Shown piece by piece: positions 27,165 through 35,652 of a stretch of 64,000 bases of DNA. Positions within the stretch are counted from its first letter, which is position 1. Each line of letters begins with the position of its first letter. Location: NCBI GenBank assembly GCA_021808195.1, contig JAKBCE010000017.1, positions 11,799 to 75,798 on the forward strand, given 5' to 3'. The DNA is from Pseudomonadota bacterium (GTDB lineage: Bacteria > Pseudomonadota > Gammaproteobacteria > Steroidobacterales > Steroidobacteraceae). The position numbers and the translations under genes are program-made. The notes under the pieces were generated by a model, which did no database searches, had not been told where the DNA came from, and saw only the letters and a list, made by a program, of their open reading frames with translations.

Positions 27165-28583
27165 TCATCCTTTGATGCAGATCAGGGGCTGCAGCCGCGC
27201 GACCTTGCACGCAAGACCGGCCGCATCGGCCGAGTTCACCACGGCCGTGACGTCCTTGTAAGCCGCAGGGGCCTCCTCGGCGATACCCCGCAACGAGGGG
27301 CTGCGCACGAGGATCCCGCGCTCGGCGAGCGCCGCGATCACCGCTTTGCCCCGCCAGGTGCGCGCCGCCTGATGCCGACTCATCAGCCGGCCGGCGCCGT
27401 GACAGGCGGACGCGAAGGCATGCTGCTCGGAAGATGACGTGCCGGCGAGGATATAAGACTCGGTGCCCATTGAGCCGCCGATCAGCACCGGCTGGCCGAT
27501 AGCACGCAGCGCCGCTGGCAGATTGGGATGCCCCGGTCCGAACGCGCGCGTTGCGCCTTTGCGATGCACGTACAACTGCCGTCCATCGTGCTCCTCGCAC
27601 TTGCAAGTGTTGTGTGAGACGTCGTAAATCAGGCTCAGCGTGGCGCGCGGGAGCACCTGGCTGAACACTTCGCGCACCAAGTGCGTCAGGATCTGTCGAT
27701 TGGCGAGTGCGCAGTTGATCGCGGCCCGCATCGCCCCGAGGTAGCTCCGGCCGAGCTCTGAGTCGATCGGGGCACAGGCGAGCTCCCGATCCGGCAGCAC
27801 AATTCCATAGTCATTCACGGCCATAGTCATGAGTTTGAGGAATTCCGTTCCGATCTGATGGCCGAGGCCGCGCGACCCGCAGTGAATCATCACGAGCGCA
27901 TCTCCGCTCTGCAGCCCGAAACCCTGAGCGATCTGCGGTTGAAAGATCTCACAGACCTGCTGTACCTCCAGATAGTGATTGCCACTGCCGAGGGTGCCCA
28001 TCTCAAGGCGCTGCCGGAGTCGCGCACGGGCAGATACCTGCTCGGGGTCCGCGCCGCTCATCTGACCGCCCTCCTCGATCCGCTCGAGATCCTCAGCCGC
28101 TCCCCAGCCACTCTGCACGGCCCATCTCGCCCCGGCGTGCAGCATGGCATCGGTCTGCTCGTCACTCAGCGTGATCGGCCCGGTGCTGCCAAGCCCGGCT
28201 GGGATCTGGGCATAAAGGGCCTCGGCAAGCGCGTGCTGTACGGCGCGCACTTCGCTCGCATGCATGCCGGTATGCAGACAACGCACCCCACAGGACACAT
28301 CGAAACCGACACCACCGGCCGAGACCACTCCGCCGTGCTGCGGATCGAACGCGGCGACGCCCCCGATCGGGAAGCCGTAGCCCCAGTGTGCATCGGGCAT
28401 GACGTAACTCGCCGCAACGATGCCCGGCAGCATGGCGACGTTGACGGCCTGCTCGTAGACCTTGTGATCCATCTGTCGCACGAGCGCCTCGTCCGCGAAA
28501 ATCAACCCGGGCACCCGCATGGCGCCATGCGGCGGGATTTCCCACTGCTGCTCGGCGCGACGCTCGAGTAGACCGAGGTCCAT
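27165..28583 (-). CDS. rtcB: RtcB RNA-splicing ligase
   Basis: The 472-residue protein is a GTP- and Mn2+-dependent RNA ligase that joins 2',3'-cyclic-phosphate (or 3'-phosphate) and 5'-OH ends. Metal-site motifs include FDVSCGVRC and HCGSRGLGHQIG, and the guanylylated His lies in CHGAGRLMSR near residue 400. The start at 28583 (MDLGLLERRA) fits the family; the frame upstream overlaps archease. It lies five bases after archease, its activator. A role in RNA repair is likely. Confidence 0.93.
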   Translation of the reverse strand: MDLGLLERRAEQQWEIPPHGAMRVPGLIFADEALVRQMDHKVYEQAVNVAMLPGIVAASYVMPDAHWGYGFPIGGVAAFDPQHGGVVSAGGVGFDVSCGVRCLHTGMHASEVRAVQHALAEALYAQIPAGLGSTGPITLSDEQTDAMLHAGARWAVQSGWGAAEDLERIEEGGQMSGADPEQVSARARLRQRLEMGTLGSGNHYLEVQQVCEIFQPQIAQGFGLQSGDALVMIHCGSRGLGHQIGTEFLKLMTMAVNDYGIVLPDRELACAPIDSELGRSYLGAMRAAINCALANRQILTHLVREVFSQVLPRATLSLIYDVSHNTCKCEEHDGRQLYVHRKGATRAFGPGHPNLPAALRAIGQPVLIGGSMGTESYILAGTSSSEQHAFASACHGAGRLMSRHQAARTWRGKAVIAALAERGILVRSPSLRGIAEEAPAAYKDVTAVVNSADAAGLACKVARLQPLICIKG

Positions 28584-28588
28584 ACCTG

Positions 28589-29005
28589 TCAGACATCCAG
28601 CACGGTCTGCGCGAGCCACGCGCCGTTCTCGCACGCCACTCGCAGCGCGGTATACGTTGCCCCCTTGATCTCGACCGCCGGGTGATGTCGCTCGCGATCG
28701 ACCGGCTCGCCCCAGGCCTGCCCCTCGAGCCTGTTGGCCTCGAGGTGCACCTGGAAGCGTCCGAAGAGCATCTGCCGCGCCGACATTTCGAAAATCAGGC
28801 CATTCAACCACTCTGCAAGCAGCAGTTCGTCATCCGGCGCCACGCACGTGACACGGACTTCCTGCGCCGGAATGACCCGCGTCGGATCAGTTACGATCGC
28901 CGTCATCGCTACTGCCGCCTGCTCGAAGGCCTGTGCTTTGCTGGCGCCGATGCCGCGCACACCGACATCGGCTGCATGTGCGAAGTGCTCCCAGTGTGCG
29001 TCCAT
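28589..29005 (-). CDS. Archease, RtcB cofactor
   Basis: This small acidic protein (138 residues from Met at 29005) speeds RtcB guanylylation and turnover. Family motifs are HAADVGVRG at the N terminus (metal-binding Asp), LLLAEWLNGLIF in the middle and VEIKGATYTALRV near the end. An in-frame upstream Met would add ten residues. It is the first gene of the unit archease-rtcB-CapA-like. Confidence 0.9.
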   Translation of the reverse strand: MDAHWEHFAHAADVGVRGIGASKAQAFEQAAVAMTAIVTDPTRVIPAQEVRVTCVAPDDELLLAEWLNGLIFEMSARQMLFGRFQVHLEANRLEGQAWGEPVDRERHHPAVEIKGATYTALRVACENGAWLAQTVLDV

Positions 29006-29289
29006 GGTGCTCGAGTGGTGCCGCCGCGAGTGCACGCTCCTTGGCGGTAAATATCAGATCGGCTGGTTTTTGACAGTTCGGACAGTACGCAGTGGGCGTG
29101 CATCGGTACAAGTAACGATAACGCGGCCTATGCATTGCGCTGAGGATATCGATGCGGACAGTTCCCTTGGGGCAGGGCTGCGTGCGTCCTGGTGCTGGCG
29201 AAGACAACGCTTGGGCTACGCCGCTCGGGCGCACACCGGCCGCAACCGTATCGACCGAATTGATTGACCTCGGTTCAGGAGTACATGAC

Positions 29290-29553
29290 ATGACCAAGAT
29301 CTTCGTCGGAAACCTGCCGTTCTCGACCACCGAGCAGGATCTGCGCGACATGTTTGCGCCGTATGGGTCGGTGCAATCTGCCAAAATTGTCACGGATCGG
29401 GATTCGGGACAGTCGCGCGGCTTCGGCTTCGTGGAGATGCCGAACTTCGAGGCCGCGCGGGCCATCGAGTCCCTCAACGGCAAGAGCATCGGCGGAAGGC
29501 CGTTGCGGGTTAATGAGGCCCAGGAGCGCTCAGGTGGGAGCTTTCGCCGCTAG
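29290..29553 (+). CDS. RNA-recognition-motif protein
   Basis: The 87-residue protein is a single RRM domain: RNP2 is IFVGNLPF (residues 4-11) and RNP1 is SRGFGFVEM. The short C-terminal tail is basic and glycine/serine rich. Such small bacterial RRM proteins bind single-stranded RNA and are often cold- or stress-induced. AGGAG lies eight bases before the ATG. The open frame extends upstream, but the start chosen places RNP2 exactly at the N terminus as in the family. It is divergent from the RNA-repair operon. Confidence 0.92.
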   Translation: MTKIFVGNLPFSTTEQDLRDMFAPYGSVQSAKIVTDRDSGQSRGFGFVEMPNFEAARAIESLNGKSIGGRPLRVNEAQERSGGSFRR

Positions 29554-29608
29554 GCAGCTCAGGAGGCATCAGGCGCAGACGGCCTCAGCACACCGCGTGC
29601 GTGCGACG

Positions 29609-30304
29609 GTGAAACAGGACATCTCCCTTGAACTCGGGACTGCAACGCTGCATGCCATTGTGCGCATTCCGAGCGCCATGCGCGCGGTCGTCCTTTTCGC
29701 CCATGGCAGCGGCAGTGGCCGGCACAGTCCCCGCAACAATTATGTCGCGCAGCGACTCGCGCAGAGCGGCATCGCAACTGTCCTTGCAGACCTGTTGACG
29801 GCGCACGAAGAGGCGATCGACATCCTGACCGCGCAGCTGCGCTTTGACATCGCAATGCTCTCGGATCGGTTGCGCGCGGCGACCGAGTGGACGCGCCGCC
29901 ATCGCACGTTGGGTGCGTATCCGATCGGATATTTTGGCGCCAGCACCGGGGCGGCCGCCGCGCTCGTGGCGGCCGCAGGCGTCACAGACCTGCTCGGCGT
30001 CGTCTCCCGAGGTGGTCGGCCGGATCTGGCCGGCGCCGCACTCGAGCAGGTTCTCGCGCCCACTCTGCTCATCGTCGGCGGCGAGGATCGGCAGGTGCTG
30101 GCCTTGAACCGCTCCGCGCTTGCCGCCCTGCACTGTCCGGCACGGCTGGAGGTCATCGCCGGGGCCAGCCACCTGTTTACCGAACCGGGTGCACTAGAAC
30201 AGGTCGCCGAGCGGGCGACCGCCTGGTTCGAGCACTGTCTGAACGCTCCGCAGGCCCCAGCGTACCCAGCGCACTCGCAGTGCTGCGGTGGAGATGGCGA
30301 CTGA
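29609..30304 (+). CDS. Alpha/beta hydrolase (dienelactone-hydrolase-like)
   Basis: About 231 residues with the alpha/beta-hydrolase fold. The nucleophile elbow is GYFGASTGAA, the acid is Asp in IVGGEDRQV and the catalytic His is in AGASHLFTEPG; the oxyanion region is FAHGSGSGRHS. The start is uncertain: GTG at 29609 or 29597, and AGGAGG at 29561 lies too far from either. It follows the RRM gene by about 55 bases. Similar hydrolases sit beside phosphoribosyltransferases or stress genes; the substrate here is unknown. Confidence 0.75.
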   Translation: MKQDISLELGTATLHAIVRIPSAMRAVVLFAHGSGSGRHSPRNNYVAQRLAQSGIATVLADLLTAHEEAIDILTAQLRFDIAMLSDRLRAATEWTRRHRTLGAYPIGYFGASTGAAAALVAAAGVTDLLGVVSRGGRPDLAGAALEQVLAPTLLIVGGEDRQVLALNRSALAALHCPARLEVIAGASHLFTEPGALEQVAERATAWFEHCLNAPQAPAYPAHSQCCGGDGD

Positions 30305-30380
30305 TGCGATTCCGTTGCAGCCCGGTGCGCGATCCGGCCGGCGCTTGACCGGTTGCTCCGCCTCGGTGCAGGCTACGCCC

Positions 30381-30899
30381 ATGTCACGTGCAGCGCCGTC
30401 CACCTCCCCCAAGATCCTGGGCGCGCCGCGCGATGGCGCCCTGCTCATCCTGTGCCTTCTGCTCACCTATGCGGCGGAGGGAGTGGGCGCCATCGCCTCA
30501 ATCCATGCCGCGGCATTCTATGCGAGTCTGGCCCAACCCCGCTGGGCACCGCCCCCGTGGCTGTTTGGTCCGGTGTGGACACTGCTCTACACGCTGATGG
30601 CCGTCGCACTGTGGCGGGTGGTGCGCTCTGCCCAAGCGCACGCCACCGCCACGGCAGTGTTCCTCGTGCAGCTGGTGATCAATGCGCTGTGGTCGTGGCT
30701 GTTCTTTCGCTGGCATCTTGGCGCCGTGTCGTTCGGATGGATCGTGCTGCTGCTCGCGATGATCGCCGCCACACTCGGCGCATTCTGGCGCATCAGCCGG
30801 ATCGCGGCGATCCTGCTGCTGCCCTACCTCGGCTGGGTCCTCTTCGCAACGCTGCTCAGCTGGACGCTGTGGCGAGCGAACCCCGCGGCGCTTGGCTGA
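30381..30899 (+). CDS. TspO/MBR-family membrane protein
   Basis: The protein (172 residues from the Met at 30381) has five membrane helices and the TspO signatures LAQPRWAPPPWLFGPVWTLLY and VFLVQLVINALWSWLFF. TspO proteins bind porphyrins and respond to oxidative or light stress in bacteria. An upstream Met at 30288 would add a non-hydrophobic 31-residue leader overlapping the hydrolase gene. It ends convergently with the LytTR regulator gene. Confidence 0.87.
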   Translation: MSRAAPSTSPKILGAPRDGALLILCLLLTYAAEGVGAIASIHAAAFYASLAQPRWAPPPWLFGPVWTLLYTLMAVALWRVVRSAQAHATATAVFLVQLVINALWSWLFFRWHLGAVSFGWIVLLLAMIAATLGAFWRISRIAAILLLPYLGWVLFATLLSWTLWRANPAALG

Positions 30900-30956
30900 T
30901 CCGGCCACCGCCGCCGTGGCGGACACGACGGGCATGCAGCGGGCGGCGCACCGAAC

Positions 30957-31745
30957 TCATTCCGGCGACACTCTGAATCGCTCCAGCTGCCGGCGCACCG
31001 ACTCGCGAAATCCCTCGGCGCTCGCCAGAGTGACCCCGGCCTCGATCACCAAGATGAAATCCCCCCGCGGCGTGCGGCTGACTTTGCGCACGTAATTGAG
31101 ATTGACCAGGCACGAGCGGCTGATTCGCAGCAGCGGTTGCGATTGCAGGGCCTTTTCAGCCTGCACGAGCGTCCCGCGCAGGCAATAGATCTGCTCACCC
31201 ACGCGCAGCTTGACGTAATTGCGGTCCGCCCATGCAACCTCGATCAAACCCACATCGAGCATCTGTAGCGTACTACCGAGTCCAACGAGAATGCGCGGCC
31301 GCAAATCGAGGAGCCCGCGGCGGATTGCCTCGATCCGCTCAAAGGCCGCCTCGAGTGCCTCCTCGCGCTGCGCGGAGGTTTCGGCGAGCAGCCGCCGGCG
31401 GACCCGATCGAGCGTGCAGCGGAAGCGCTCGCGATCAAATGGCTTGAGCAGGTAATCCACCGCGCTCAATGCGAACGCCTCGATGGCGTATCTCTCGTGT
31501 GCGGTGACGAACACGATCAGCGGAGCGCAGCGCTGCTCGAGCGAGCGCGCGAGCGCCATCCCATCCATCGATTCCATCTCCACATCGAGAAAGATCACAT
31601 GCGGTGGGTCGATGCGCACGGCCTGCAGCGCGCTCAGACCGTCGCGGTATTCACCGATCACCCGCAGGTCCGCCTCGCGCTCGCAGTGCTCGCGCAGTGC
31701 CCGTCGCGCCGCCGTTTCATCATCCACCAAGATCACCTGCAGCAT
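30957..31745 (-). CDS. LytTR-family response regulator
   Basis: The 262-residue regulator has an N-terminal receiver domain (acidic VDDE, phosphoacceptor Asp in VIFLDVEM, Thr in FVTAHE, Lys in LLKPFDRE) and a C-terminal LytTR DNA-binding domain (WADRNYVKLRVGEQIYCLRGTL, ISRSCLVNLNYVRKVSR). It resembles AlgR/LytR. The partner sensor kinase gene lies 11 bases upstream in the same direction. Target genes are not evident. Confidence 0.9.
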   Translation of the reverse strand: MLQVILVDDETAARRALREHCEREADLRVIGEYRDGLSALQAVRIDPPHVIFLDVEMESMDGMALARSLEQRCAPLIVFVTAHERYAIEAFALSAVDYLLKPFDRERFRCTLDRVRRRLLAETSAQREEALEAAFERIEAIRRGLLDLRPRILVGLGSTLQMLDVGLIEVAWADRNYVKLRVGEQIYCLRGTLVQAEKALQSQPLLRISRSCLVNLNYVRKVSRTPRGDFILVIEAGVTLASAEGFRESVRRQLERFRVSPE

Positions 31746-31756
31746 GACCCACCCCG

Positions 31757-32869
31757 CTAGCGATTTATGGGGACACGAACGTCAACCAATAGCGGCAGCT
31801 TGACTTCCGTGATCCATTCGCGCGCCCGCCCCGGGGCGGCACAAACCGTGGCCCGCTCGCCAAAGAGGATGCCGAGACGGTCGCGAACATTTTTCAGGCC
31901 GATACCGCCCGGCCCGCGCGGCTCCATGTGCGCCATGGAATTGGTCACGCGCAGCGTCAGGTGCTGCCCCGATGGACGCACCTCCACTCGGACAGACACG
32001 ACACCATGATGGCCTGCTAGCCCATGAACCACCGCATTCTCGACCAGCGGCTGCAGCACCAGACTCGGCACCCAAGCCGCGGGCAGCGCGGCGAGTTCGG
32101 GAAGCTCGAACCGCAGCCGCTCAGCGAATCGACGCTGCTGCAACTCGAGGTACAGCTGCGCGAAATGAATCTCTTCGGCGAGCCGCCAGTATTCGCGCTC
32201 GCTGGCACTGAGCAGCCTGCGCAGCAGATCACCAAAGCGCACCACGAGTGCCTGTGCGGCGGTCGGATCCCATTCGATCTGACCGTGAATACTCTGCAGC
32301 AGATTGAGCAAGGAATGCGGTGAGAGTTGCATCCGCAGCGAGGCCAGCCGGGCCGTCGTCAACTCCTGAGCGAGTGCGGCGGAGTGATTTTCCTCATCCC
32401 GAAGCGTCCGGTACAACTCAAATCCGCTCACCAGTCCGACCGCGAACGCATAGGTGATGAGGAACCGCATGACGCTCGCGAGCCAGATCGGTGCGGCCAC
32501 CGCCGAGGCCTGCGACCAGGTGTACACCGACACGTGCGGCGCGGAGCGGAAATCGCCGGCGAGCAGATCGCCCACCAGCAGACACGGAATCGCAAGCGCG
32601 GAGAACAGAACCCCCAGCAGCAACTGCAGCGGGGCGCGCCGGGCGAACGGGTTCCACCCCAAGCGGTAGGATCCGGCCACACAGCCGAGCAGCACCGGAT
32701 AGAGCAGCAGATGCTGCAGCAGCCGCGGCTGCCAGGGCGCAAACAGCTGCACCACGTGGATCGCCTCGAGGGCTCGCTGCATGCTATCGGCGTACAGCAC
32801 ATCACAGACCGCCACATAGACCCAGAACACGGTCACGATGAGCAGGGGTCCGCGCAGCCGAGCGGCCAT
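31757..32869 (-). CDS. LytS/AlgZ-type sensor histidine kinase
   Basis: The 370-residue membrane kinase has four or more N-terminal membrane spans followed by a His_kinase domain with the phosphorylation motif MQLSPHSLLNLLQSIHGQI and an ATPase domain (LVENAVVHGLAG N-box, GGIGLKNVRDRL G-box). The usual motif is PHFLFN; here it reads PHSLLN, a mild divergence with the His retained. It forms a two-component pair with the LytTR regulator 11 bases downstream. No extracytoplasmic sensor domain of note is visible. Confidence 0.87.
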   Translation of the reverse strand: MAARLRGPLLIVTVFWVYVAVCDVLYADSMQRALEAIHVVQLFAPWQPRLLQHLLLYPVLLGCVAGSYRLGWNPFARRAPLQLLLGVLFSALAIPCLLVGDLLAGDFRSAPHVSVYTWSQASAVAAPIWLASVMRFLITYAFAVGLVSGFELYRTLRDEENHSAALAQELTTARLASLRMQLSPHSLLNLLQSIHGQIEWDPTAAQALVVRFGDLLRRLLSASEREYWRLAEEIHFAQLYLELQQRRFAERLRFELPELAALPAAWVPSLVLQPLVENAVVHGLAGHHGVVSVRVEVRPSGQHLTLRVTNSMAHMEPRGPGGIGLKNVRDRLGILFGERATVCAAPGRAREWITEVKLPLLVDVRVPINR

Positions 32870-33512
32870 GTTCGTCGCCTATCCCGCTGACAGGGCGAGC
32901 GCCTCAGCCGCCGGTCGGCAGGTCAACCCCGTAGACCGGCGCAACCCGAATGCGAGCCCGGTTTTGCCCCCTTGCCGATGATGGCCTGGGACGAACTCGT
33001 TGATATGAGGGACGAACTCGTTGTTTGACACTTCCCGTCGCGGCACCTGGAAGTATTTCATAGGCGCATGGTCCCCCTTGAAATTCAAGCAACCGCCGAA
33101 CGTGTTCGTCGCTTATTGCTGCGTGTGGCCAAACGACTCTTGCGGGCATACCCAGGCGATGAGCAGAACAGCCCCGGGGCGGCGCGTCCCGAGAACGTCG
33201 GGCCGCACGAGTGTAGAGCCGTGCTGGCGCCGCGACAACGGCATCAATGCCGACAAGAACCGGCCGGTTCGCTGCCGGATCGCACCGAACACGGTCACCC
33301 CGGTGTGGTTGGGGCGCGCTCCGCACGCGAGACGAGGAGCGGCTCGGCGTGCCGGCTCGGGGCGCGGCGAGCTCTGCCGCCCGATCAGCCTGGACCGAGG
33401 CGTTGCAGGTGCCCCCGAGGTTTACGCGGTGCACAGCCGTGTACCGGGGTTCGTTCAAGCTCGCGGTCGCGCTTGAGCGCCTCCGTGAACCATCCAGCCC
33501 TCTGAGGTCGCA
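32870..33512. other. Gap between kinase and borosin-type locus, includes a short tandem repeat
   Basis: About 640 bases without a supported gene. Several frames are open by chance in GC-rich DNA; none has a domain I recognise. It contains a 21-base tandem repeat at 32988-33023. Promoters for the methyltransferase gene would lie at its right end. Confidence 0.4.
32988..33023. repeat. Two copies of a 15-base unit, period 21
   Basis: GGGACGAACTCGTTG occurs at 32988-33002 and again at 33009-33023. On the minus strand the repeat reads as NEFVPHI-NEFVPG within a short open frame (32879-33088), which may be a decayed or very small gene, or a remnant of a dispersed repeat. Confidence 0.6.
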
Positions 33513-34433
33513 ATGAACGGAACACTCATCGTGGTCGGTACCGGCATGACGGCCATTAGTCAGCTCACGCGCGAGGCCGAATACTGTCTGAGCGTCGCCG
33601 AGCGGGTCTTCTATCTCGTGATCGATCCGCATACCGAGGCATTTATCAGGCACCTGAACCCGTCGGCGCAATGCCTGACGCCGCATTATGAATATGGGAC
33701 GGGCAAGCCGCGTTTGCGCGCGTACCAGGACATGGTCGAGGCCATCCTGCACCCGGTTCGTCACGGCTCGACGGTCTGCGCGGCATTTTACGGACATCCC
33801 GGCGTTTTCGTTTACCCCTCACATGAGGCCATCGTGCAGGCCCGCCGCGAGGGTCACTACGCCAAGATGTTGCCCGGTATCTCCAGTGAGGACATGCTGA
33901 TCGCCGATCTGGGCGTCGATCCAGCGATGCCCGGCCTGCAGACCTACGAGGCCACGGGCTTCGTACTGCTCAAACCTTGCATCGACACACGCATTCCGTT
34001 GATTCTCTGGCAAGTCGGGGTGGTCGGCGCCCTCACCGCCGAGCCCCGGGCCGCGCCGCAGCACCTTGCTGCGTTGCTCGATGCGCTGCTGGTGAGCTAT
34101 CCGCCCGATCACGAAGTCATCGTGTATCAGGCATCGGGATATGACAATGTCGCTCCGGTGCTCGCGGTGACCGCGCTTGCCCATCTGCCCGAGCATGACC
34201 TGAACGCCCTGAGCACCTTGTATGTGCCGCCCCTTGTGCCGGCGGCACCGGACTCCTCGCGCGCCGCTCGGCTGGGAATCCGCCTCACCGAGCTGTCCAT
34301 TTCCCAACATCCCGGTACGGCCCGGACTCCCGGCCAAGCCTACGGCATCACCGATCCGGAAAACGCCGAATGGGTAGAGCATCCGGACCGCTCTCCCCCG
34401 CAGCCCCACAAGACTCTGAGCTGCTCCCGTTGA
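33513..34433 (+). CDS. SonM-like borosin peptide backbone alpha-N-methyltransferase (tetrapyrrole-methylase fold)
   Basis: This 306-residue SAM-dependent enzyme has the TP-methylase fold and resembles SonM of Shewanella, the enzyme of split borosins that methylates backbone amides of a separate precursor. Shared features include VGTG at residues 8-11, a triad region with Tyr59, Arg67/Arg69 and Tyr71 at the positions of SonM Tyr58, Arg67 and Tyr71, CAAFYGHPGVFVYPSH, KMLPGISSEDMLIADLG, and ILWQVGVVG. Ordinary tetrapyrrole methylases (CobA, CbiF) lack this pattern. About 40 extra residues, polar and Pro-rich, extend beyond the SonM end. It is not fused to a precursor. A 48-codon ORF follows. The family call rests on remembered sequence, not a search. 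Confidence 0.8.
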   Translation: MNGTLIVVGTGMTAISQLTREAEYCLSVAERVFYLVIDPHTEAFIRHLNPSAQCLTPHYEYGTGKPRLRAYQDMVEAILHPVRHGSTVCAAFYGHPGVFVYPSHEAIVQARREGHYAKMLPGISSEDMLIADLGVDPAMPGLQTYEATGFVLLKPCIDTRIPLILWQVGVVGALTAEPRAAPQHLAALLDALLVSYPPDHEVIVYQASGYDNVAPVLAVTALAHLPEHDLNALSTLYVPPLVPAAPDSSRAARLGIRLTELSISQHPGTARTPGQAYGITDPENAEWVEHPDRSPPQPHKTLSCSR

Positions 34434-34562
34434 ACGCCGGGACTCGGTGCGGACCGGTCCGTCGTGCTCGGCACAACGCTCAACGGTGGCGGGCCTTTGT
34501 CGTTTCACCCACAGCTTGCAGGACCCCGCATCCTCCGCTTCGAATCTCCAGGAGAGCGCATC

Positions 34563-34709
34563 ATGAACCCACGCCAGATTCCCCTCGACATTGAACTCGG
34601 CGCCTTCGGACGCGTGATCTACCGCAGCGCCCGGCGTGGCGGCCTACTGCGTGCCAACGACACCACGCTCTGGCCGGCAACCCGTATCACCGTGGTGCTG
34701 ATCTTTTAG
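34563..34709 (+). CDS. Candidate 48-residue substrate peptide of the SonM-like methyltransferase
   Basis: A 48-codon ORF starts 129 bases after the methyltransferase gene with a strong ribosome binding site (AGGAG, six to eight bases before ATG). The product begins MNPRQIPLDIELGAFG, has a basic middle (YRSARRGG) and ends in the hydrophobic tail TRITVVLIF. Borosin cores are commonly hydrophobic Val/Ile-rich stretches at the C terminus, so the tail is a plausible modified core. It lacks the helical recognition domain of about 50 residues seen in SonA. It may therefore be a new precursor type or an unrelated small protein. Confidence 0.5.
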   Translation: MNPRQIPLDIELGAFGRVIYRSARRGGLLRANDTTLWPATRITVVLIF

Positions 34710-35652
34710 GGCGAACGACCCCTCCCGGAACTCGAACGCGGCCGCCATCACGCACTGGGTTCGACCCCCTGCCACCGCCGGCGCGCAGAGCCGCGCACGG
34801 GTGGTCGTCCATTGCTTGTACCTTGTGCACAACAGATGAACCGAAGAGCTTATAGCGCCCTCAAGCAAGACGTTGTCAGACGACAACAGCCGATCTCAAC
34901 CGTGGCAAAGCCGCAATCGGCATCGGGTCGCAGTCCGCATGCCGCGATGCCTCGCGCGTCGGTACGTTAGCGATCGGCCCAGGACCAGCCCGTTGCTGCA
35001 GCGCCGCAGAACACTCTGTCGTTGGCCCGCGCAGGCGATGTCCGGGTACGATCACACTCGCGGCGCGGCTCGCGCGCACCGACAGGCACGATCTGGGCCA
35101 GCCCTTTCGCAGTTCCATTCGATCGCGGGTACATCCGCCATCGCATGGATTCAAACACGTGACAAGAACGCCGCAGAGGGCCTCTTATCCCACTGCCGTG
35201 ACCTTCGCGCAGGCCGCAACGCTGGATCGTGCCCGTCGCCCGCGCTCTGCCGCTTGAGCCGAGCGCAAGGACCCGCGGATGCGCTCAACGATCGCCAAGC
35301 CTGCCCGTCCGCGTCGGCACGGCAGAGCGCACGGGTAGAATTCTCTAGGCAGCCCTGCCTTTGTGCGGTAAAGTTTCAGTTGACCGACTATTTTGAAAAT
35401 AATGCAGTGCAATCGCTTGGGACGGGGGATCCGTGAACGCGTACGGCGCAACCACCTGACTGTCAACGGCTCGTCGAACTTCGAATGGGTCCGTGCAGAG
35501 ACTGACGCACAACCACACAAGTGGTGAAACGACTTGCGTCCGACGGACGGATGAATCCAACGGCACGTTGTCCCACCTTACATTGACCTGCACCCGTAAG
35601 ACACACCGCACCGAACCTCACCCGATCCACCGTCGAAGCGAGTCATATCCGT
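34710..35652. other. Long intergenic stretch, no gene supported
   Basis: More than 900 bases lie between the small ORF and the acyltransferase gene. Frames open by chance (for example 34873-35436 on the plus strand) encode Arg/Ala-rich, domainless sequence with no ribosome binding site. An AT-richer patch around 35370-35415 may hold a promoter. I found no RNA gene. Confidence 0.4.

Noticed and set aside
34873..35436. 187-codon plus-strand frame after the borosin-type locus
   Set aside because: No ribosome binding site, Arg/Ala-rich, no recognisable domain or helical recognition element that could make it a precursor.
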